Notes: a model not told the origin generated them from the letters alone. A stretch of DNA of 64,000 nucleotides from Oenococcus sp. UCMA 16435 (GCA_004010835.2 CP030868.2:62001-126000), one strand, 5' to 3'; shown: positions 17,101-27,107, counted from the first letter of the stretch. A program made the numbers and translations.

Positions 17101-18286
17101 AAGCGTCAAGGGCCGTTACGGCCAATATGGAGGTCAATATATTCCGGAGACTTTAATGACCGAACTGCATCGTTTAGAAGATGCTTACGATCACTATAAA
17201 AAAGATCCGATTTTTCAAAAAGAATTAGACGAGCTTTTAAATAACTATGCCAACCGACCGTCGCTGCTTTATTATGCTCAGCGAATGACCAAGGATCTCG
17301 ACGGGGCAAAAATCTATCTTAAGCGAGAAGACTTGAATCATACCGGGGCACACAAGATTAACAACGTTCTCGGCCAGGCCTTACTAGCTAAAAAAATGGG
17401 CAAAACCCGCTTGATTGCCGAAACCGGTGCTGGACAGCACGGCGTGGCTACGGCTACGGTGGCCGCTTTATTTGGAATGGAATGCGAAATTTTTATGGGC
17501 CAAGAAGACATGAAACGCCAGGCCCTAAACGTTTATCGAATGGAATTATTGGGTGCCAAGGTTCGTTCGGTTACCACGGGTTCGATGGTTTTAAAGGATG
17601 CGATTAACGCGGCTTTACAAGAGTGGACGGCTCGATGTGATGACACGGCCTATATTATGGGTTCGGCGACTGGGCCGTACCCGTTTCCTTTAATGGTTCG
17701 AGATTTTCAAAGTATCATTAGCAAGGAAGCTCGGCAACAAATTCTTAGTCAAACAGGAAAATTACCAGATGCTGTAGTGGCCTGTGTTGGCGGCGGCAGC
17801 AACGCAATCGGCAGCTTTGCCAATTTTATTGATGATAAATCCGTGCAGTTGATCGGCTGTGAAGCTGCCGGCAAGGGCCTTGACACACCGCTGACGGCTG
17901 CGACGGTCGAAAGGGGTAGCGAAGGCATTTTTCACGGCATGAAATCGCTTTTTATGCAAAACGATGACGGTCAGATCAATCCGGTTTACTCGATCGCGGC
18001 TGGTTTAGATTATCCAGGTGTTGGGCCTGAACATGCCTATTTGGCCGAAAGCGGGCGGGCGAAATATGTCGGTATTACCGATGACCAGGCTGTGAATGCT
18101 TTTGAATATATTGCCAAAACCGAGGGTATCATTTGTGCGATCGAAAGTGCCCATGCGGTTGCCTATGTGCAACAACTGGCTCCTACTATGCGGGCGGATC
18201 AGACGATTATTTGCACTCTATCTGGTCGTGGCGATAAAGATGTTGCCGCAATTGCAAAATACCGAGGGGTGAATATCAATGAATAG
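17084..18286 (+). CDS. trpB: Tryptophan synthase beta chain
   Basis: Joins indole and serine to give Trp, with PLP. The 400-residue product has the PLP lysine in HKINN (Lys91), the [13 protein letters not shown] [14 protein letters not shown], the phosphate-binding [10 protein letters not shown] and a C-terminal [14 protein letters not shown] 17084 is chosen over an upstream in-frame codon because AGAAAGG (17071-17077) is placed for it and [25 protein letters not shown] matches the family. It overlaps trpF by 17 bases and trpA by 8, forming the usual alpha2-beta2 enzyme with TrpA. Confidence 0.97.
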   Translation: MQKTTKSVKGRYGQYGGQYIPETLMTELHRLEDAYDHYKKDPIFQKELDELLNNYANRPSLLYYAQRMTKDLDGAKIYLKREDLNHTGAHKINNVLGQALLAKKMGKTRLIAETGAGQHGVATATVAALFGMECEIFMGQEDMKRQALNVYRMELLGAKVRSVTTGSMVLKDAINAALQEWTARCDDTAYIMGSATGPYPFPLMVRDFQSIISKEARQQILSQTGKLPDAVVACVGGGSNAIGSFANFIDDKSVQLIGCEAAGKGLDTPLTAATVERGSEGIFHGMKSLFMQNDDGQINPVYSIAAGLDYPGVGPEHAYLAESGRAKYVGITDDQAVNAFEYIAKTEGIICAIESAHAVAYVQQLAPTMRADQTIICTLSGRGDKDVAAIAKYRGVNINE

Positions 18287-19085
18287 ACTTACTGAAGCCT
18301 TTAAAAAACATAAAGCCTTTATCAGTTTTGTTGTCGCTGGTGATCCGGATTTTCAAGCGACCGTCGATCACGTGGTGACTTTGGCCAGGGCGGGCAGTGA
18401 CATTATCGAACTGGGAATTCCTTTCTCCGATCCGATTGCCGACGGCGCGGAAATTCAGGCCGCTGATTTACGGGCCTTTAAAAAGGGTATTACCACTGAA
18501 AAAGTTTTCGAGTTAGTCACGGAAATTAGAAAACAGACGCAGGTTCCTTTGGTATTTTTAACCTATCTGAATATTGTCTTTAAATACGGTTATGAAGCCT
18601 TCATCAACCGCTGCTCTCAAGTTGGCGTTGATGGTTTGATCATACCGGATTTGCCGCTAGAAGAAGCAGACGAATTATTAATTCATAGCAATAAAAAGCA
18701 CGTGGCTTTGATTCCACTGGTAGCACCAACTACTAGCACTATTCGTTTAAAACAAATCGTTAAACAGGCAACGGGGTTTGTTTACGTGGTCTCTTCAATG
18801 GGAATCACGGGCGTGCGCAATGATTTTAACAAGCGCCTGCGGACTTTAGTTGGTGAAATTAAACAGGCGACGGACCTGCCGACTGCAATCGGTTTTGGTG
18901 TTCACGAGCCCCAACAAGCATTTGATATGACCCAATTTGCCGATGGGGTAATTTGTGGCAGCGCAATTGTCCATCAAATTTACTACAAAGGTGGCGACGT
19001 CAATCAAAATTTGTCCGATTATGTTCATTTAATGCGTTCGGCAATCGACAAGCCGCCTAAACAAAATTCCGATGACCAAAAATAA
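18279..19085 (+). CDS. trpA: Tryptophan synthase alpha chain
   Basis: Cleaves indole-3-glycerol phosphate to indole and glyceraldehyde 3-phosphate and channels indole to TrpB. The 268-residue barrel has [24 protein letters not shown] (catalytic Glu and Asp), [14 protein letters not shown] and [16 protein letters not shown]-terminal tail of about 10 residues extends past the fold. Start overlaps trpB; end overlaps the transporter gene by 14 bases. Confidence 0.97.
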   Translation: MNRLTEAFKKHKAFISFVVAGDPDFQATVDHVVTLARAGSDIIELGIPFSDPIADGAEIQAADLRAFKKGITTEKVFELVTEIRKQTQVPLVFLTYLNIVFKYGYEAFINRCSQVGVDGLIIPDLPLEEADELLIHSNKKHVALIPLVAPTTSTIRLKQIVKQATGFVYVVSSMGITGVRNDFNKRLRTLVGEIKQATDLPTAIGFGVHEPQQAFDMTQFADGVICGSAIVHQIYYKGGDVNQNLSDYVHLMRSAIDKPPKQNSDDQK

Positions 19086-20265
19086 TTCGCGAATTTTAAC
19101 CATTTGTTTGTACCTGAATTATTTTGTTCACGGAATTGGTTTGGTCGTGTTGGCCCAGAATATGGACAACTTTGCTAGCTACTGGCGGGTTTCGTTGGCG
19201 GAGGTTTCCTACGTTATTTCTGGTGTTGGTTGGGGGCGTTTATGCGGCTACTTTTTCTTTAGTTATTTGGCGGATAAAGTCGACCGGAAGAAAATTATTT
19301 ATAGCGGAATGCTGGCTTACTTTGTTTTCTTTTTCGCACTGCCTTTTAGTTTAAATATCTATCTAGCCTATTTTTTGGCGATGCTGGCCGGTTTGGCAAA
19401 TTCGGCCCTTGATTTAGGCACTTATCCAACCTTTATGGAATTAGGCGACAAACAGGCAGCTAATAACGTCTTAATCAAGGCCTTTATGTCATTGGGGGAA
19501 TTTTTCTTACCGATCTTGGTACTTTTGTTGGCCGATTATCATGGCTGGTATGGCTGGGCCTTTATTTTACCGGCCGGTATTTTAAGCTTGAATCTGACTT
19601 TTTTTAGCCAACAGGTTTTTCAAAAAGGCAAGTCGACTCAGCTCCCTGTCAAAAAAGATTATGACAGGCTTACGAATAATAAAAAGTATCGATTGACTTT
19701 TTGTTTAGCAATTTATGGTTATCTTTGCCAAGCGGTTATGCTCTTATTTACCCAGTGGATTAGTCTCTTTGCCCATCGCGAACTGGCTTATTCTTCGGCG
19801 ATGTCGCATGCTCTGTTGTCTTTTTATAGTCTAGGCTCGATTTCGGGCGTGTTGGTGGTTTTCAGTTTGTTATCGAGAAAAATTGCCGAAATAAAAAAAA
19901 TTTTATTACTAACTAATTTTCTTTCGCTGATCAGCCTCTTGATAATTTTAAACACTCGTCTGATTTGGCTTTCGGCAATGGCAACATTTATTTTTGGTTT
20001 CACGGCCGCTGGCGGGGCCATGCAGGTGGCTTTGAATCTGTTTTTAAAGCTTTACCCCGACCATAAAAGTCTTGTTACGGGCAGCTATTTTATTTTTGGC
20101 AGTGTGGCTTCGATTACAATTCCCGTGCTTACTGGTTTAATTTCGCAAAGCAGTCTTACGGCCGTGTTGGACGTGGATGTTGTTATCAGTCTGCTAGCCA
20201 GTCTGACAGTCGTCTGGGCCTACTACTTGTTAAAACCCGTTTTTTATAAAAAAATCTCGGTCTAA
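19072..20265 (+). CDS. MFS transporter embedded in the trp-aro operon
   Basis: A 397-residue major facilitator with about 12 hydrophobic helices. The loop between helices 2 and 3 reads FSYLADKVDRKKIIYSG, a recognisable variant of the MFS A-motif (GxLaDrxGrkxxl). It starts inside trpA (14-base overlap), so it is bound to the operon, and is followed by aroC after 68 bases. Given its place between Trp and chorismate synthesis genes, uptake or efflux of shikimate, an aromatic acid, or a Trp-related compound is a reasonable guess. Sequence alone does not give the substrate. Confidence 0.75.
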   Translation: MTKNNSRILTICLYLNYFVHGIGLVVLAQNMDNFASYWRVSLAEVSYVISGVGWGRLCGYFFFSYLADKVDRKKIIYSGMLAYFVFFFALPFSLNIYLAYFLAMLAGLANSALDLGTYPTFMELGDKQAANNVLIKAFMSLGEFFLPILVLLLADYHGWYGWAFILPAGILSLNLTFFSQQVFQKGKSTQLPVKKDYDRLTNNKKYRLTFCLAIYGYLCQAVMLLFTQWISLFAHRELAYSSAMSHALLSFYSLGSISGVLVVFSLLSRKIAEIKKILLLTNFLSLISLLIILNTRLIWLSAMATFIFGFTAAGGAMQVALNLFLKLYPDHKSLVTGSYFIFGSVASITIPVLTGLISQSSLTAVLDVDVVISLLASLTVVWAYYLLKPVFYKKISV

Positions 20266-20333
20266 TATCTTTTGGCCAGTCGGCACAGTCAGTAATTTTT
20301 AAGTTCGTTTGCTTAAGTTAAAAAGGAGATACT

Positions 20334-21497
20334 ATGGAATATTTAACAGCCGGAGAATCCCACGGCCCGAAACTCACGGGTATTTTGCAAGGAATTCCCG
20401 CGGGACTAAAGCTGGACATCACCGAAGTTAACGCCCAACTTAGGGCCCGCCAAGGTGGCTATGGTCGTGGCGAGCGGCAAAAAATTGAATATGATCAAGT
20501 CAAAATTACGGCCGGTTTAAGGCACCAAGTAACCTTGGGCTCGCCGATCTCTTTAGTCATAGTCAACGATGACTATGCTAATTGGCAATCGTTAATGGAT
20601 CCGGTCGCTTCCCAGACAGACGAAAATGTACAGCTGGTTTATCGACCGCGTCCGGGACATGCCGATTTGGTCGGCGGTATGAAATATCAGCAACATGATT
20701 TAAGAAATGTTTTCGAATGTTCGTCAGCTAGAGAAACTGCCATGCGTGTGGCAATCGGCAACATCGCAAAACAGCTTTTAAAAGCCCTGGGTATTAATCT
20801 GATCGGTTATGTTGCTTCGGTCGGACCTATCAAGGCTGATAAAAATCCTTTGTTGGATGTTTCAAAGATTCGAAAGGCGATTTTGAAAAATGACCTCCGG
20901 ATCGTTGATCAGAGTTTCGTGACGGATATTCATCAATTGATTGATCGAACCAAAAAGGCCGGCGATACGCTGGGAGGAATTTTAAGAGTCATCGTGACCA
21001 ATGTACCGGCCGGCTTAGGCAGCTATGTCCAGTGGCAGACAAAACTGGATGCAAAAATCGCTGCGGCGGTAATGGGTGTAAATGCAATTAAGGGAGTTGA
21101 AATTGGCGACGGTTTTCTGGCCGCGAAAAATCCTGGCAGTCAAGTCATGGACGAAATTGTCTACGAGAAAAAGAATGGTTTTTCACGAACTTCGGATCAT
21201 CTGGGCGGTTTTGAAGGAGGAATGACCAATGGTCAGCCGATTATCGTAAAAGCCGCGATGAAACCCTTACCGACTTTATACAAGGCCTTAAAAAGCGTCA
21301 ATGTTTTAACCAAGGAAACAACGACCGCAACAATCCAACGGTCGGATGTCATCGCGATTGTACCGGCTTCAATTGTCATCGAAAGTGTCGTGGCCATCGA
21401 ATTGGCCAAGGCGATATTATCGGTGTTTGACGATAATAGCCTGGTGCGTTTAAAAAAACAATTGGCGGATTACCGTCAGGAATTGTTGGATTATTAG
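20334..21497 (+). CDS. aroC: Chorismate synthase
   Basis: Converts EPSP to chorismate with reduced FMN as cofactor. The 387-residue product shows the N-terminal signature AGESHGPKLTGILQGIPAGL, the middle RPRPGHADLVGGMKYQQHDLRNV with FECSSARETAMRVA, and the late RTSDHLGGFEGGMTNGQP region. Preceded by AAAAAGGAG. It supplies chorismate for TrpE/TrpG at the end of the same operon and for TyrA elsewhere in the window. Confidence 0.97.
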   Translation: MEYLTAGESHGPKLTGILQGIPAGLKLDITEVNAQLRARQGGYGRGERQKIEYDQVKITAGLRHQVTLGSPISLVIVNDDYANWQSLMDPVASQTDENVQLVYRPRPGHADLVGGMKYQQHDLRNVFECSSARETAMRVAIGNIAKQLLKALGINLIGYVASVGPIKADKNPLLDVSKIRKAILKNDLRIVDQSFVTDIHQLIDRTKKAGDTLGGILRVIVTNVPAGLGSYVQWQTKLDAKIAAAVMGVNAIKGVEIGDGFLAAKNPGSQVMDEIVYEKKNGFSRTSDHLGGFEGGMTNGQPIIVKAAMKPLPTLYKALKSVNVLTKETTTATIQRSDVIAIVPASIVIESVVAIELAKAILSVFDDNSLVRLKKQLADYRQELLDY

Positions 21498-21504
21498 GTG
21501 AATT

Positions 21505-22812
21505 ATGCGAATCTTACGCAGTCATTTAATTAGTGGTTTACACGGGCGGGTCAAGGTTCCTGGTGACAAAAGTATCGCCCACCGCGGCATTATGCTCGCT
21601 GCAATCAGTCGCGGCAAAAGTCGCTTGGATCATTTTCCTTTTTCTTTAGATTGTCTAACCACCATACGGGCATTTAGTCAGTTGGGAGTTTCATCCGTCG
21701 TTTCTTCTAACAAACAGGTTGTTACGATTAACGGTGTGGGTCTTGATGGTTTAAAACAGCCTAGCGGACCGTTAAATATGGGCAATTCGGGGACAACTAC
21801 ACGGTTAATTAGCGGACTTTTGGCCGGACAAACTTTTTCTAGTAGCTTAATTGGTGATCAATCGCTTTCTAAACGTCCCATGCTACGCGTCAGCCAACCG
21901 TTGAATTTAATGGGCGGAAAAATTAACTCCCTTGACGGTCACTTGCCAATTAAAATTAATGGGCAAAAATTACACGCGATCGACTATCAGTTGCCGATTG
22001 CCAGTGCACAGGTAAAAAGTGCTTTAATTTTGGCTGCTTTATACGGTTCGTCAACGAGTACCTTTGTTGAAAAATTGCCAACCAGAAATCACACAGAAAA
22101 AATGCTGGCGGCCTTTGGGGCCCAAATTAACACGGCAAAAGATAATTTAACGATTACCGTTTCACCTCGGCCCCATTTACACGGGCAGCAATTTATTATT
22201 CCTGGAGATTTCTCCTCGGCGGCCTTTTTTATCGTAGCAGCGACCCTGGTTCCTAATTCGACAATTAGTCTGAAAGATGTCGGTATTAATTCGACTCGAA
22301 CTGGCCTCTTGACAGTTTTAAAGAAAATGGGCGGTCGTTTCAGTTTGACTGGGCAAACCCGAACCGTCGAACCGCGGGCAAATTTGCAGGTCCATTCAGC
22401 TAATTTAAGCCCGATTAAAATTGGTAAAACGCAGATCCCGGGCCTGATAGACGAATTACCGCTCGTCGCCTTATTAATGAGCAGGGCTGATGGTCTCAGT
22501 AAGATTACCGGTGCTGAAGAACTGCGCTTGAAAGAGGTTGACCGAATTAAAGTGATCGTTAGCGAATTTAAAAAATTAGGGATCGCTATTTCAGAATTGG
22601 CGGATGGATTTTTAATCGATGGTCGCCAGCCTTGGCAAATCAAAAATCGGCATTTGGACAGTCACGGAGATCACCGGATTGCAATGACACTTGCAGTGGC
22701 AGCTTTACTTGCAGATTGCTCACAGCCGATCACCTTGGAGCAAGCGGATAGTGTACAAATTTCTTATCCGGATTTTTTTCAGGATTTAGATCAGTTGTTA
22801 ATGAATAAATAA
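21505..22812 (+). CDS. aroA: 3-phosphoshikimate 1-carboxyvinyltransferase (EPSP synthase)
   Basis: Joins PEP and shikimate 3-phosphate. The 435-residue product has GDKSIAHRGIMLA (PEP- and S3P-binding Lys/Ser), NMGNSGTTTRLISGLLAG (signature 1), DELPLVALLM and LRLKEVDRI with HGDHRIAMTLA (signature 2). The NSGTT and HRG variants are typical of Gram-positive enzymes. The gene lies 7 bases after aroC. Confidence 0.97.
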   Translation: MRILRSHLISGLHGRVKVPGDKSIAHRGIMLAAISRGKSRLDHFPFSLDCLTTIRAFSQLGVSSVVSSNKQVVTINGVGLDGLKQPSGPLNMGNSGTTTRLISGLLAGQTFSSSLIGDQSLSKRPMLRVSQPLNLMGGKINSLDGHLPIKINGQKLHAIDYQLPIASAQVKSALILAALYGSSTSTFVEKLPTRNHTEKMLAAFGAQINTAKDNLTITVSPRPHLHGQQFIIPGDFSSAAFFIVAATLVPNSTISLKDVGINSTRTGLLTVLKKMGGRFSLTGQTRTVEPRANLQVHSANLSPIKIGKTQIPGLIDELPLVALLMSRADGLSKITGAEELRLKEVDRIKVIVSEFKKLGIAISELADGFLIDGRQPWQIKNRHLDSHGDHRIAMTLAVAALLADCSQPITLEQADSVQISYPDFFQDLDQLLMNK

Positions 22813-22934
22813 ATTGAAGCTATTAATTACTTTTTATAAAAACTGTTCGAAAACTATTTGCTAAACAAGGCAGTCTGAGCTTTGAATTTTAAGCAGACTC
22901 AAGTGCTTAAAAAGAAAATTTGAAAGGAGATTTC

Positions 22935-23462
22935 ATGAAGGTAATTCTCATCGGTTTTATGGCCAGCGGTAAAACAACCGTCGGCCGTATATTGGCAGAA
23001 AACTTACAGACTGTCCATTTTGATTTGGATCAACTGCTGGTTTTAAAAACCGGCCAGACAGTCCCGGAACTCTTTTTAAAGAGAGGGGAAAGTGGTTTTC
23101 GCAAGCTGGAACACGAGCTTTTAGCCGAGGTTCTTTCAAGAGACGGAGTTCTGTCCACTGGCGGAGGTACATTGCTTAGGCCGGATAATTTTCAGCTCCT
23201 TTCTCAGCTTAAAGCGCCGAAGATTTTTTTAAAAGTCGCCATTTCGACAGTCCTTTTGCGTTTAACAAATGATCAGCAAACCACCCGGCCAATGATTCAA
23301 AAAGCTGGCCTGCGAGGTCTGGAAAAGCTAGAAAGGGTCCGGGAAAAACAATATCGACAACTTAGCGATTACGAAATTGTGACTGATCACTTGTCAGCCC
23401 AGCAGGTGGCGGAACTGATTTGCCAAAAATTTCAATTAAGCAGACAACTCGACAACCGTTAA
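22935..23462 (+). CDS. aroK: Shikimate kinase
   Basis: Phosphorylates shikimate at the 3-position. The 175-residue P-loop kinase has Walker A GFMASGKTT, the shikimate-binding DLDQLL and FRKLEHELL segments, GGGTLLR (Walker-B-like GGG) and RPMIQKAG in the lid. ATG 22935 is chosen over TTG 22920 because AAAGGAG (22923-22929) is placed for it. A 122-base gap precedes it and 84 bases follow it, the loosest spacing in the operon; internal promoters are possible but none is clear. Confidence 0.93.
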   Translation: MKVILIGFMASGKTTVGRILAENLQTVHFDLDQLLVLKTGQTVPELFLKRGESGFRKLEHELLAEVLSRDGVLSTGGGTLLRPDNFQLLSQLKAPKIFLKVAISTVLLRLTNDQQTTRPMIQKAGLRGLEKLERVREKQYRQLSDYEIVTDHLSAQQVAELICQKFQLSRQLDNR

Positions 23463-23546
23463 ATAATCACTAAGTTCAAAAATTTAAGCAATTAAGCAGA
23501 GAAAGTGAATTGATGCAATTAAAGTTCAATTCCAGAGGTTAACGAA

Positions 23547-25013
23547 ATGAAAAAAGCAGATTTAGAAGTTTTTACCAGTGATTATCAAACATTACCGGTG
23601 ACAATTCAATTTAAATTAGAGAATTTTAGAGCCTTGAATCTGATTAGTCACTTTCGGCAAGCTGGCCAAAGCTGTTTTTTATTGACAATTGCCAAGGCAC
23701 CCAATCGGACGTTTATCGGTTATCGGCCCAAGGCAAAAATTCACTACCATAATGGTCGGCTGACCGTCTATAAGCGAGGCGAAGTAATTCATAAAGTAAC
23801 AGCTTTAAAACCCTACTTGGAAAAATTATTAAAAGATTTTAAAACACCGCATTTAGCTGCTTTACCAGCTTTCACCGGCGGACTGGTTGGTTATTTTGCT
23901 TACGACTACGCGCGATATGCGAATCCTGTTTTGGCTAAAGATGATCTTTTTGATCCTGATCAGTTAAACGATGTCGATCTCCTGTTAGTCGATTCGGTAA
24001 TTACCTATGACCAGGACATGCAGATAATGACCCTAAGCAAACTTATTTCGACCGATGATTTTAACGCCCAATTTACCGCTGCTGAACAATACCTCGTTCG
24101 TTTAAAAACAAAAATTTTACAACTGCAAAGCACGTTTTTACCGGTCGGTCTAAAACTCCGGCCATTACAAAGTCATTTTGATTTGCCGACCTTTACCAAA
24201 CTAGTTGAAAAAATAAAGAAGCATATTTATGCCGGCGATATTTTTCAGTTAATCCTGTCTAATCCACAGCATGCCAAAATTAACGGCAGTTTACTGGCCG
24301 CCGCCGAGCAGCTCTTTACGAAAACTTTGTCGCCCTACCGTTTTTATTTTCAGGACGGTTCTTTTGAAGCCCTTGGCGCTTCGCCTGAAACATTGGTTAA
24401 AAAACAAAAGGACAAGTTGTTTACTTATCCATTGGCCGGAACGCGCCGCCGTGGTGAAAACGCGATTGAAGATTTACAACTGGCCAAGCAGTTACAGCAC
24501 AGCCCTAAAGAACTCGCGGAACACAGCATGTTAGTCGACCTTGGTCGTAACGATTTGGGCCGGGTTAGTTTGTTTGGCAGCGTGCGGGTTGATAAATATC
24601 GGCAATTGTTGCGTTTTAGCCAGGTTATGCATTTAGCTTCGACAATTGAAAGTAAAGTAGATCCACAACAATCGGCCCTTGATATTATTGAGGCTTTAAT
24701 GCCAGCTGGGACTTTGTCGGGAGCGCCAAAGATTCGCGCAATGCAGTTAATTAGTGCCTTTGAGAAAAATAAACGCGGATTGTATGGGGGCTGTTTTGGT
24801 TATTTGGACTTCAATGGTGACCTTGATTTTTGTATTGGCATTCGCTTGGCCTATCGACAGGGTGAAAACTTAACTGTGTCCTCAGGTGCCGGGATTGTAG
24901 CAGACAGTATTGCCAAAGACGAATATCAGGAATGCCAAAACAAAGCGCGGTCCGTAATTTTGGCCCTACAGTCGTCGCAAACAAAAGGGGGGCAGGATGT
25001 TTTTATTAATTGA
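23547..25013 (+). CDS. trpE: Anthranilate synthase component I
   Basis: Makes anthranilate from chorismate with ammonia from TrpG. The 488-residue product ends in the conserved chorismate-binding core: YAGDIFQLILSNP, LVDLGRNDLGRV, FSQVMHLASTIE, MPAGTLSGAPKIRAMQLI and GGCFGYLDFNGDLD. The N-terminal Trp-feedback domain is present but I could not place its LLES-type motif with certainty. It is unusual that trpE and trpG lie at the far 3' end, after the aro genes, instead of heading the operon. Overlaps trpG by 17 bases. Confidence 0.93.
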   Translation: MKKADLEVFTSDYQTLPVTIQFKLENFRALNLISHFRQAGQSCFLLTIAKAPNRTFIGYRPKAKIHYHNGRLTVYKRGEVIHKVTALKPYLEKLLKDFKTPHLAALPAFTGGLVGYFAYDYARYANPVLAKDDLFDPDQLNDVDLLLVDSVITYDQDMQIMTLSKLISTDDFNAQFTAAEQYLVRLKTKILQLQSTFLPVGLKLRPLQSHFDLPTFTKLVEKIKKHIYAGDIFQLILSNPQHAKINGSLLAAAEQLFTKTLSPYRFYFQDGSFEALGASPETLVKKQKDKLFTYPLAGTRRRGENAIEDLQLAKQLQHSPKELAEHSMLVDLGRNDLGRVSLFGSVRVDKYRQLLRFSQVMHLASTIESKVDPQQSALDIIEALMPAGTLSGAPKIRAMQLISAFEKNKRGLYGGCFGYLDFNGDLDFCIGIRLAYRQGENLTVSSGAGIVADSIAKDEYQECQNKARSVILALQSSQTKGGQDVFIN

Positions 25014-25581
25014 TAATTATGATAGTTTTACCTACAATCTCTATCAGTTAATTGGCCAACTGACGAAGGAGAAAATTGTAGTTGTTAAAAACGATCAGTT
25101 AACGATCGCCGAAATTGGTGCACTAAAGCCTCAAGGAATTATTATCTCTCCAGGCCCCGGTCGACCAGAAGCGGCCGGCATTACGTTGGTAGTCGTTCGT
25201 TCTTTTCTTGGCAAAATTCCTTTATTTGGTGTTTGCCTGGGTCATCAGGCGATTTGTTTTGCTTATGGGGCACAAATCAACCAAGCTAAAAAATTAATGC
25301 ATGGCAAAACGTCGCAGATCAAACTACAGGCGGACAGCCAATTATTTTTCCGTTGTCCGGCGACCTTTAAGGCAGCTCGTTATCATTCTCTAGTTGCATC
25401 GAAAACTAATTTTCCGAGTACACTTCAAGTTACAGCAACAAGCACCGATGGCGAAATTATGGCCGTGGCGGATGAAAAACGCCATGTTTACGGAGTTCAG
25501 TTCCATCCGGAATCGATTATGACTGATGCGGTCGTTGGCAAACAAATTATCAAAAATTTTTTAACTATCTGTTCACTTTGA
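24997..25581 (+). CDS. trpG: Anthranilate synthase component II (glutamine amidotransferase)
   Basis: Releases ammonia from glutamine for TrpE. The 194-residue class I amidotransferase has LLIDNYDSFTYNL, ISPGPGRPE (oxyanion loop), GVCLGHQAICFAYG (nucleophile Cys) and VYGVQFHPESIMT (His/Glu). It could also serve a PabA role if a pabB exists elsewhere. It is the last gene of the operon; no strong terminator follows at once, but a 13-bp hairpin with T run lies 200 bases on, before the next gene. Confidence 0.94.
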   Translation: MFLLIDNYDSFTYNLYQLIGQLTKEKIVVVKNDQLTIAEIGALKPQGIIISPGPGRPEAAGITLVVVRSFLGKIPLFGVCLGHQAICFAYGAQINQAKKLMHGKTSQIKLQADSQLFFRCPATFKAARYHSLVASKTNFPSTLQVTATSTDGEIMAVADEKRHVYGVQFHPESIMTDAVVGKQIIKNFLTICSL

Positions 25582-25782
25582 TTTAATGCTGCTGGCAGGT
25601 TATTAGAATGGTATATAAGGTTCAAACACCGAGCTTTAAGATGAGTGGTTTATTTGCATAATTATTAATCGAAATTAATCGGCTAGTTTTTGATTATCAA
25701 AAGATAGGTAACGGACAATTGAGTCCGCTTGAGAGATGATTATTATATGTTTTGATTAAACTATCGTTTGTGACTTAAAGAA

Positions 25783-25826
25783 AACAACTAGGATAGAATT
25801 TGTTGTTATTCTAGTTGTTAATTTTT
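25783..25826 (+). terminator. Long hairpin with T run just before the DmpA-type gene
   Basis: 13-bp stem (25783-25795 with 25807-25819, AACAACTAG/CTAGTTGTT at the base, one G-U pair), an 11-base loop, then AATTTTT. It ends only 15 bases before the next start codon and directly before the ribosome binding site GAGGTG. It may end trp operon transcripts, or act as an attenuator for the gene that follows. Confidence 0.6.
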
Positions 25827-25840
25827 CGAGGTGAATTAAT

Positions 25841-26950
25841 ATGGGTTTATCAGTCGATTTAATCGATGATATTTCGGAATGTATAAAAGGACCAAAAAAC
25901 TTAATAACAGATGTTGATGGCGTTGAAGTTGGCCAGATAACAATTGATCAAGACGACTTTCATAGCGGGGTGACAGCAATTCTTCCTCATCCGGGAAACG
26001 TTTTTAAAAGAAAAGTCCCGGCGGCTTCCTATGTGATTAATGGATTTGGTAAAAGCGTTGGACTGATTCAGATTGATGAGCTCGGGACAATTGAAACACC
26101 GATTATCTTAACGAATACTTTTGGCGTTGGAACGGCTATCAATGCACTCACAAAATATATGCTGAAGCAGAACCCTGAGATTGGTGACACGACCAGTACG
26201 GTAAATCCGATTGTCGCCGAATGTAATGATGGCAATATTTCAAATATTCGCGCAATGAAAATTACTGAGTCTGATGTTTTCTCTGCATTAAATGCTGCTA
26301 AGGATACCCTTGAAGAAGGAGCGGTTGGCGGCGGTCGCGGCATGGTCTGTTATGGTTTGAAAGGTGGAATTGGTTCATCATCCCGAATTGTAAAAGTCGA
26401 TGATGATCATACTTACACGCTTGGCGCGTTGGTAATGGCTAATTACGGTTTTCTTGACAACTTTATTGTTAACGGAATCCCCATTGGCAAATCATTAGCA
26501 GAAATGCTTGTTATCGACAAACAAAAAGAAGAAAAAGGATCGATTATTACTATTTTGGCAACAGACGCTCCTTTAAATTCCCGACAGCTCAAACGTTTGG
26601 CAAAGCGGGCTACTGTTGGTATTAACCGGACTGGTGGATACATTGGCAACGGCAGCGGCGAAATTGTCTTTGCTTTTTCAACAAGCAACCTGGTTAGCCA
26701 TTTCACAGAGCAGAATTTTGACACGGTATCTCGATTCAACGACAATCATATCGATTTATTTTTTCGAGCCGTTGCTGCTAGTGTCGATGAGGCTATTTTA
26801 AGTTCCATGGTTCATGCAAAAACAGTTATTGATCGAAAAGGTCATTTGCGTTATGGACTGGTCGATGCTGCCAAGCAATTAATTCAACAGCAACCCCGAT
26901 ATGCCGCTATGGTTAATCAGCTTTTTAAGCAACTTGGAGTTAAAAAATAA
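25841..26950 (+). CDS. DmpA/P1-type self-processing aminopeptidase (family S58)
   Basis: A 369-residue Ntn-fold peptidase of the L-aminopeptidase/D-esterase group. Visible motifs are LITDVDGVEVGQ, TNTFGVGTAINAL, VNPIVAECNDG and the processing region AVGGGRGMVCYGLKGGIGSSSRIV. Family members cut themselves before a Ser in this last segment (here one of Ser179-181), and that Ser becomes the catalytic nucleophile of the beta chain. They release N-terminal amino acids, in some cases D-amino acids or beta-amino acids, from small peptides and amides. No signal peptide. The gene is alone between the trp operon and a TetR regulator; GAGGTG is the ribosome binding site. Confidence 0.88.
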   Translation: MGLSVDLIDDISECIKGPKNLITDVDGVEVGQITIDQDDFHSGVTAILPHPGNVFKRKVPAASYVINGFGKSVGLIQIDELGTIETPIILTNTFGVGTAINALTKYMLKQNPEIGDTTSTVNPIVAECNDGNISNIRAMKITESDVFSALNAAKDTLEEGAVGGGRGMVCYGLKGGIGSSSRIVKVDDDHTYTLGALVMANYGFLDNFIVNGIPIGKSLAEMLVIDKQKEEKGSIITILATDAPLNSRQLKRLAKRATVGINRTGGYIGNGSGEIVFAFSTSNLVSHFTEQNFDTVSRFNDNHIDLFFRAVAASVDEAILSSMVHAKTVIDRKGHLRYGLVDAAKQLIQQQPRYAAMVNQLFKQLGVKK

Positions 26951-27107
26951 GTTAAGGGTATTTTATTTGAACATGTACCCGATTTTTGGCAATAAAATTA
27001 ACTATTTCTATCGAGTTTTTATTTCTTTAACAAACTTCCTTTTATTAACATCTGCTTTACTTAAGACGAATCATAAGTATCGTTTCATTAGGTAGGGCAC
27101 TTTTTAT

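Noticed and set aside
22089-22643. 184-codon minus-strand frame inside aroA
   Set aside because: A mirror frame of a clear EPSP synthase; its length is due to codon bias.
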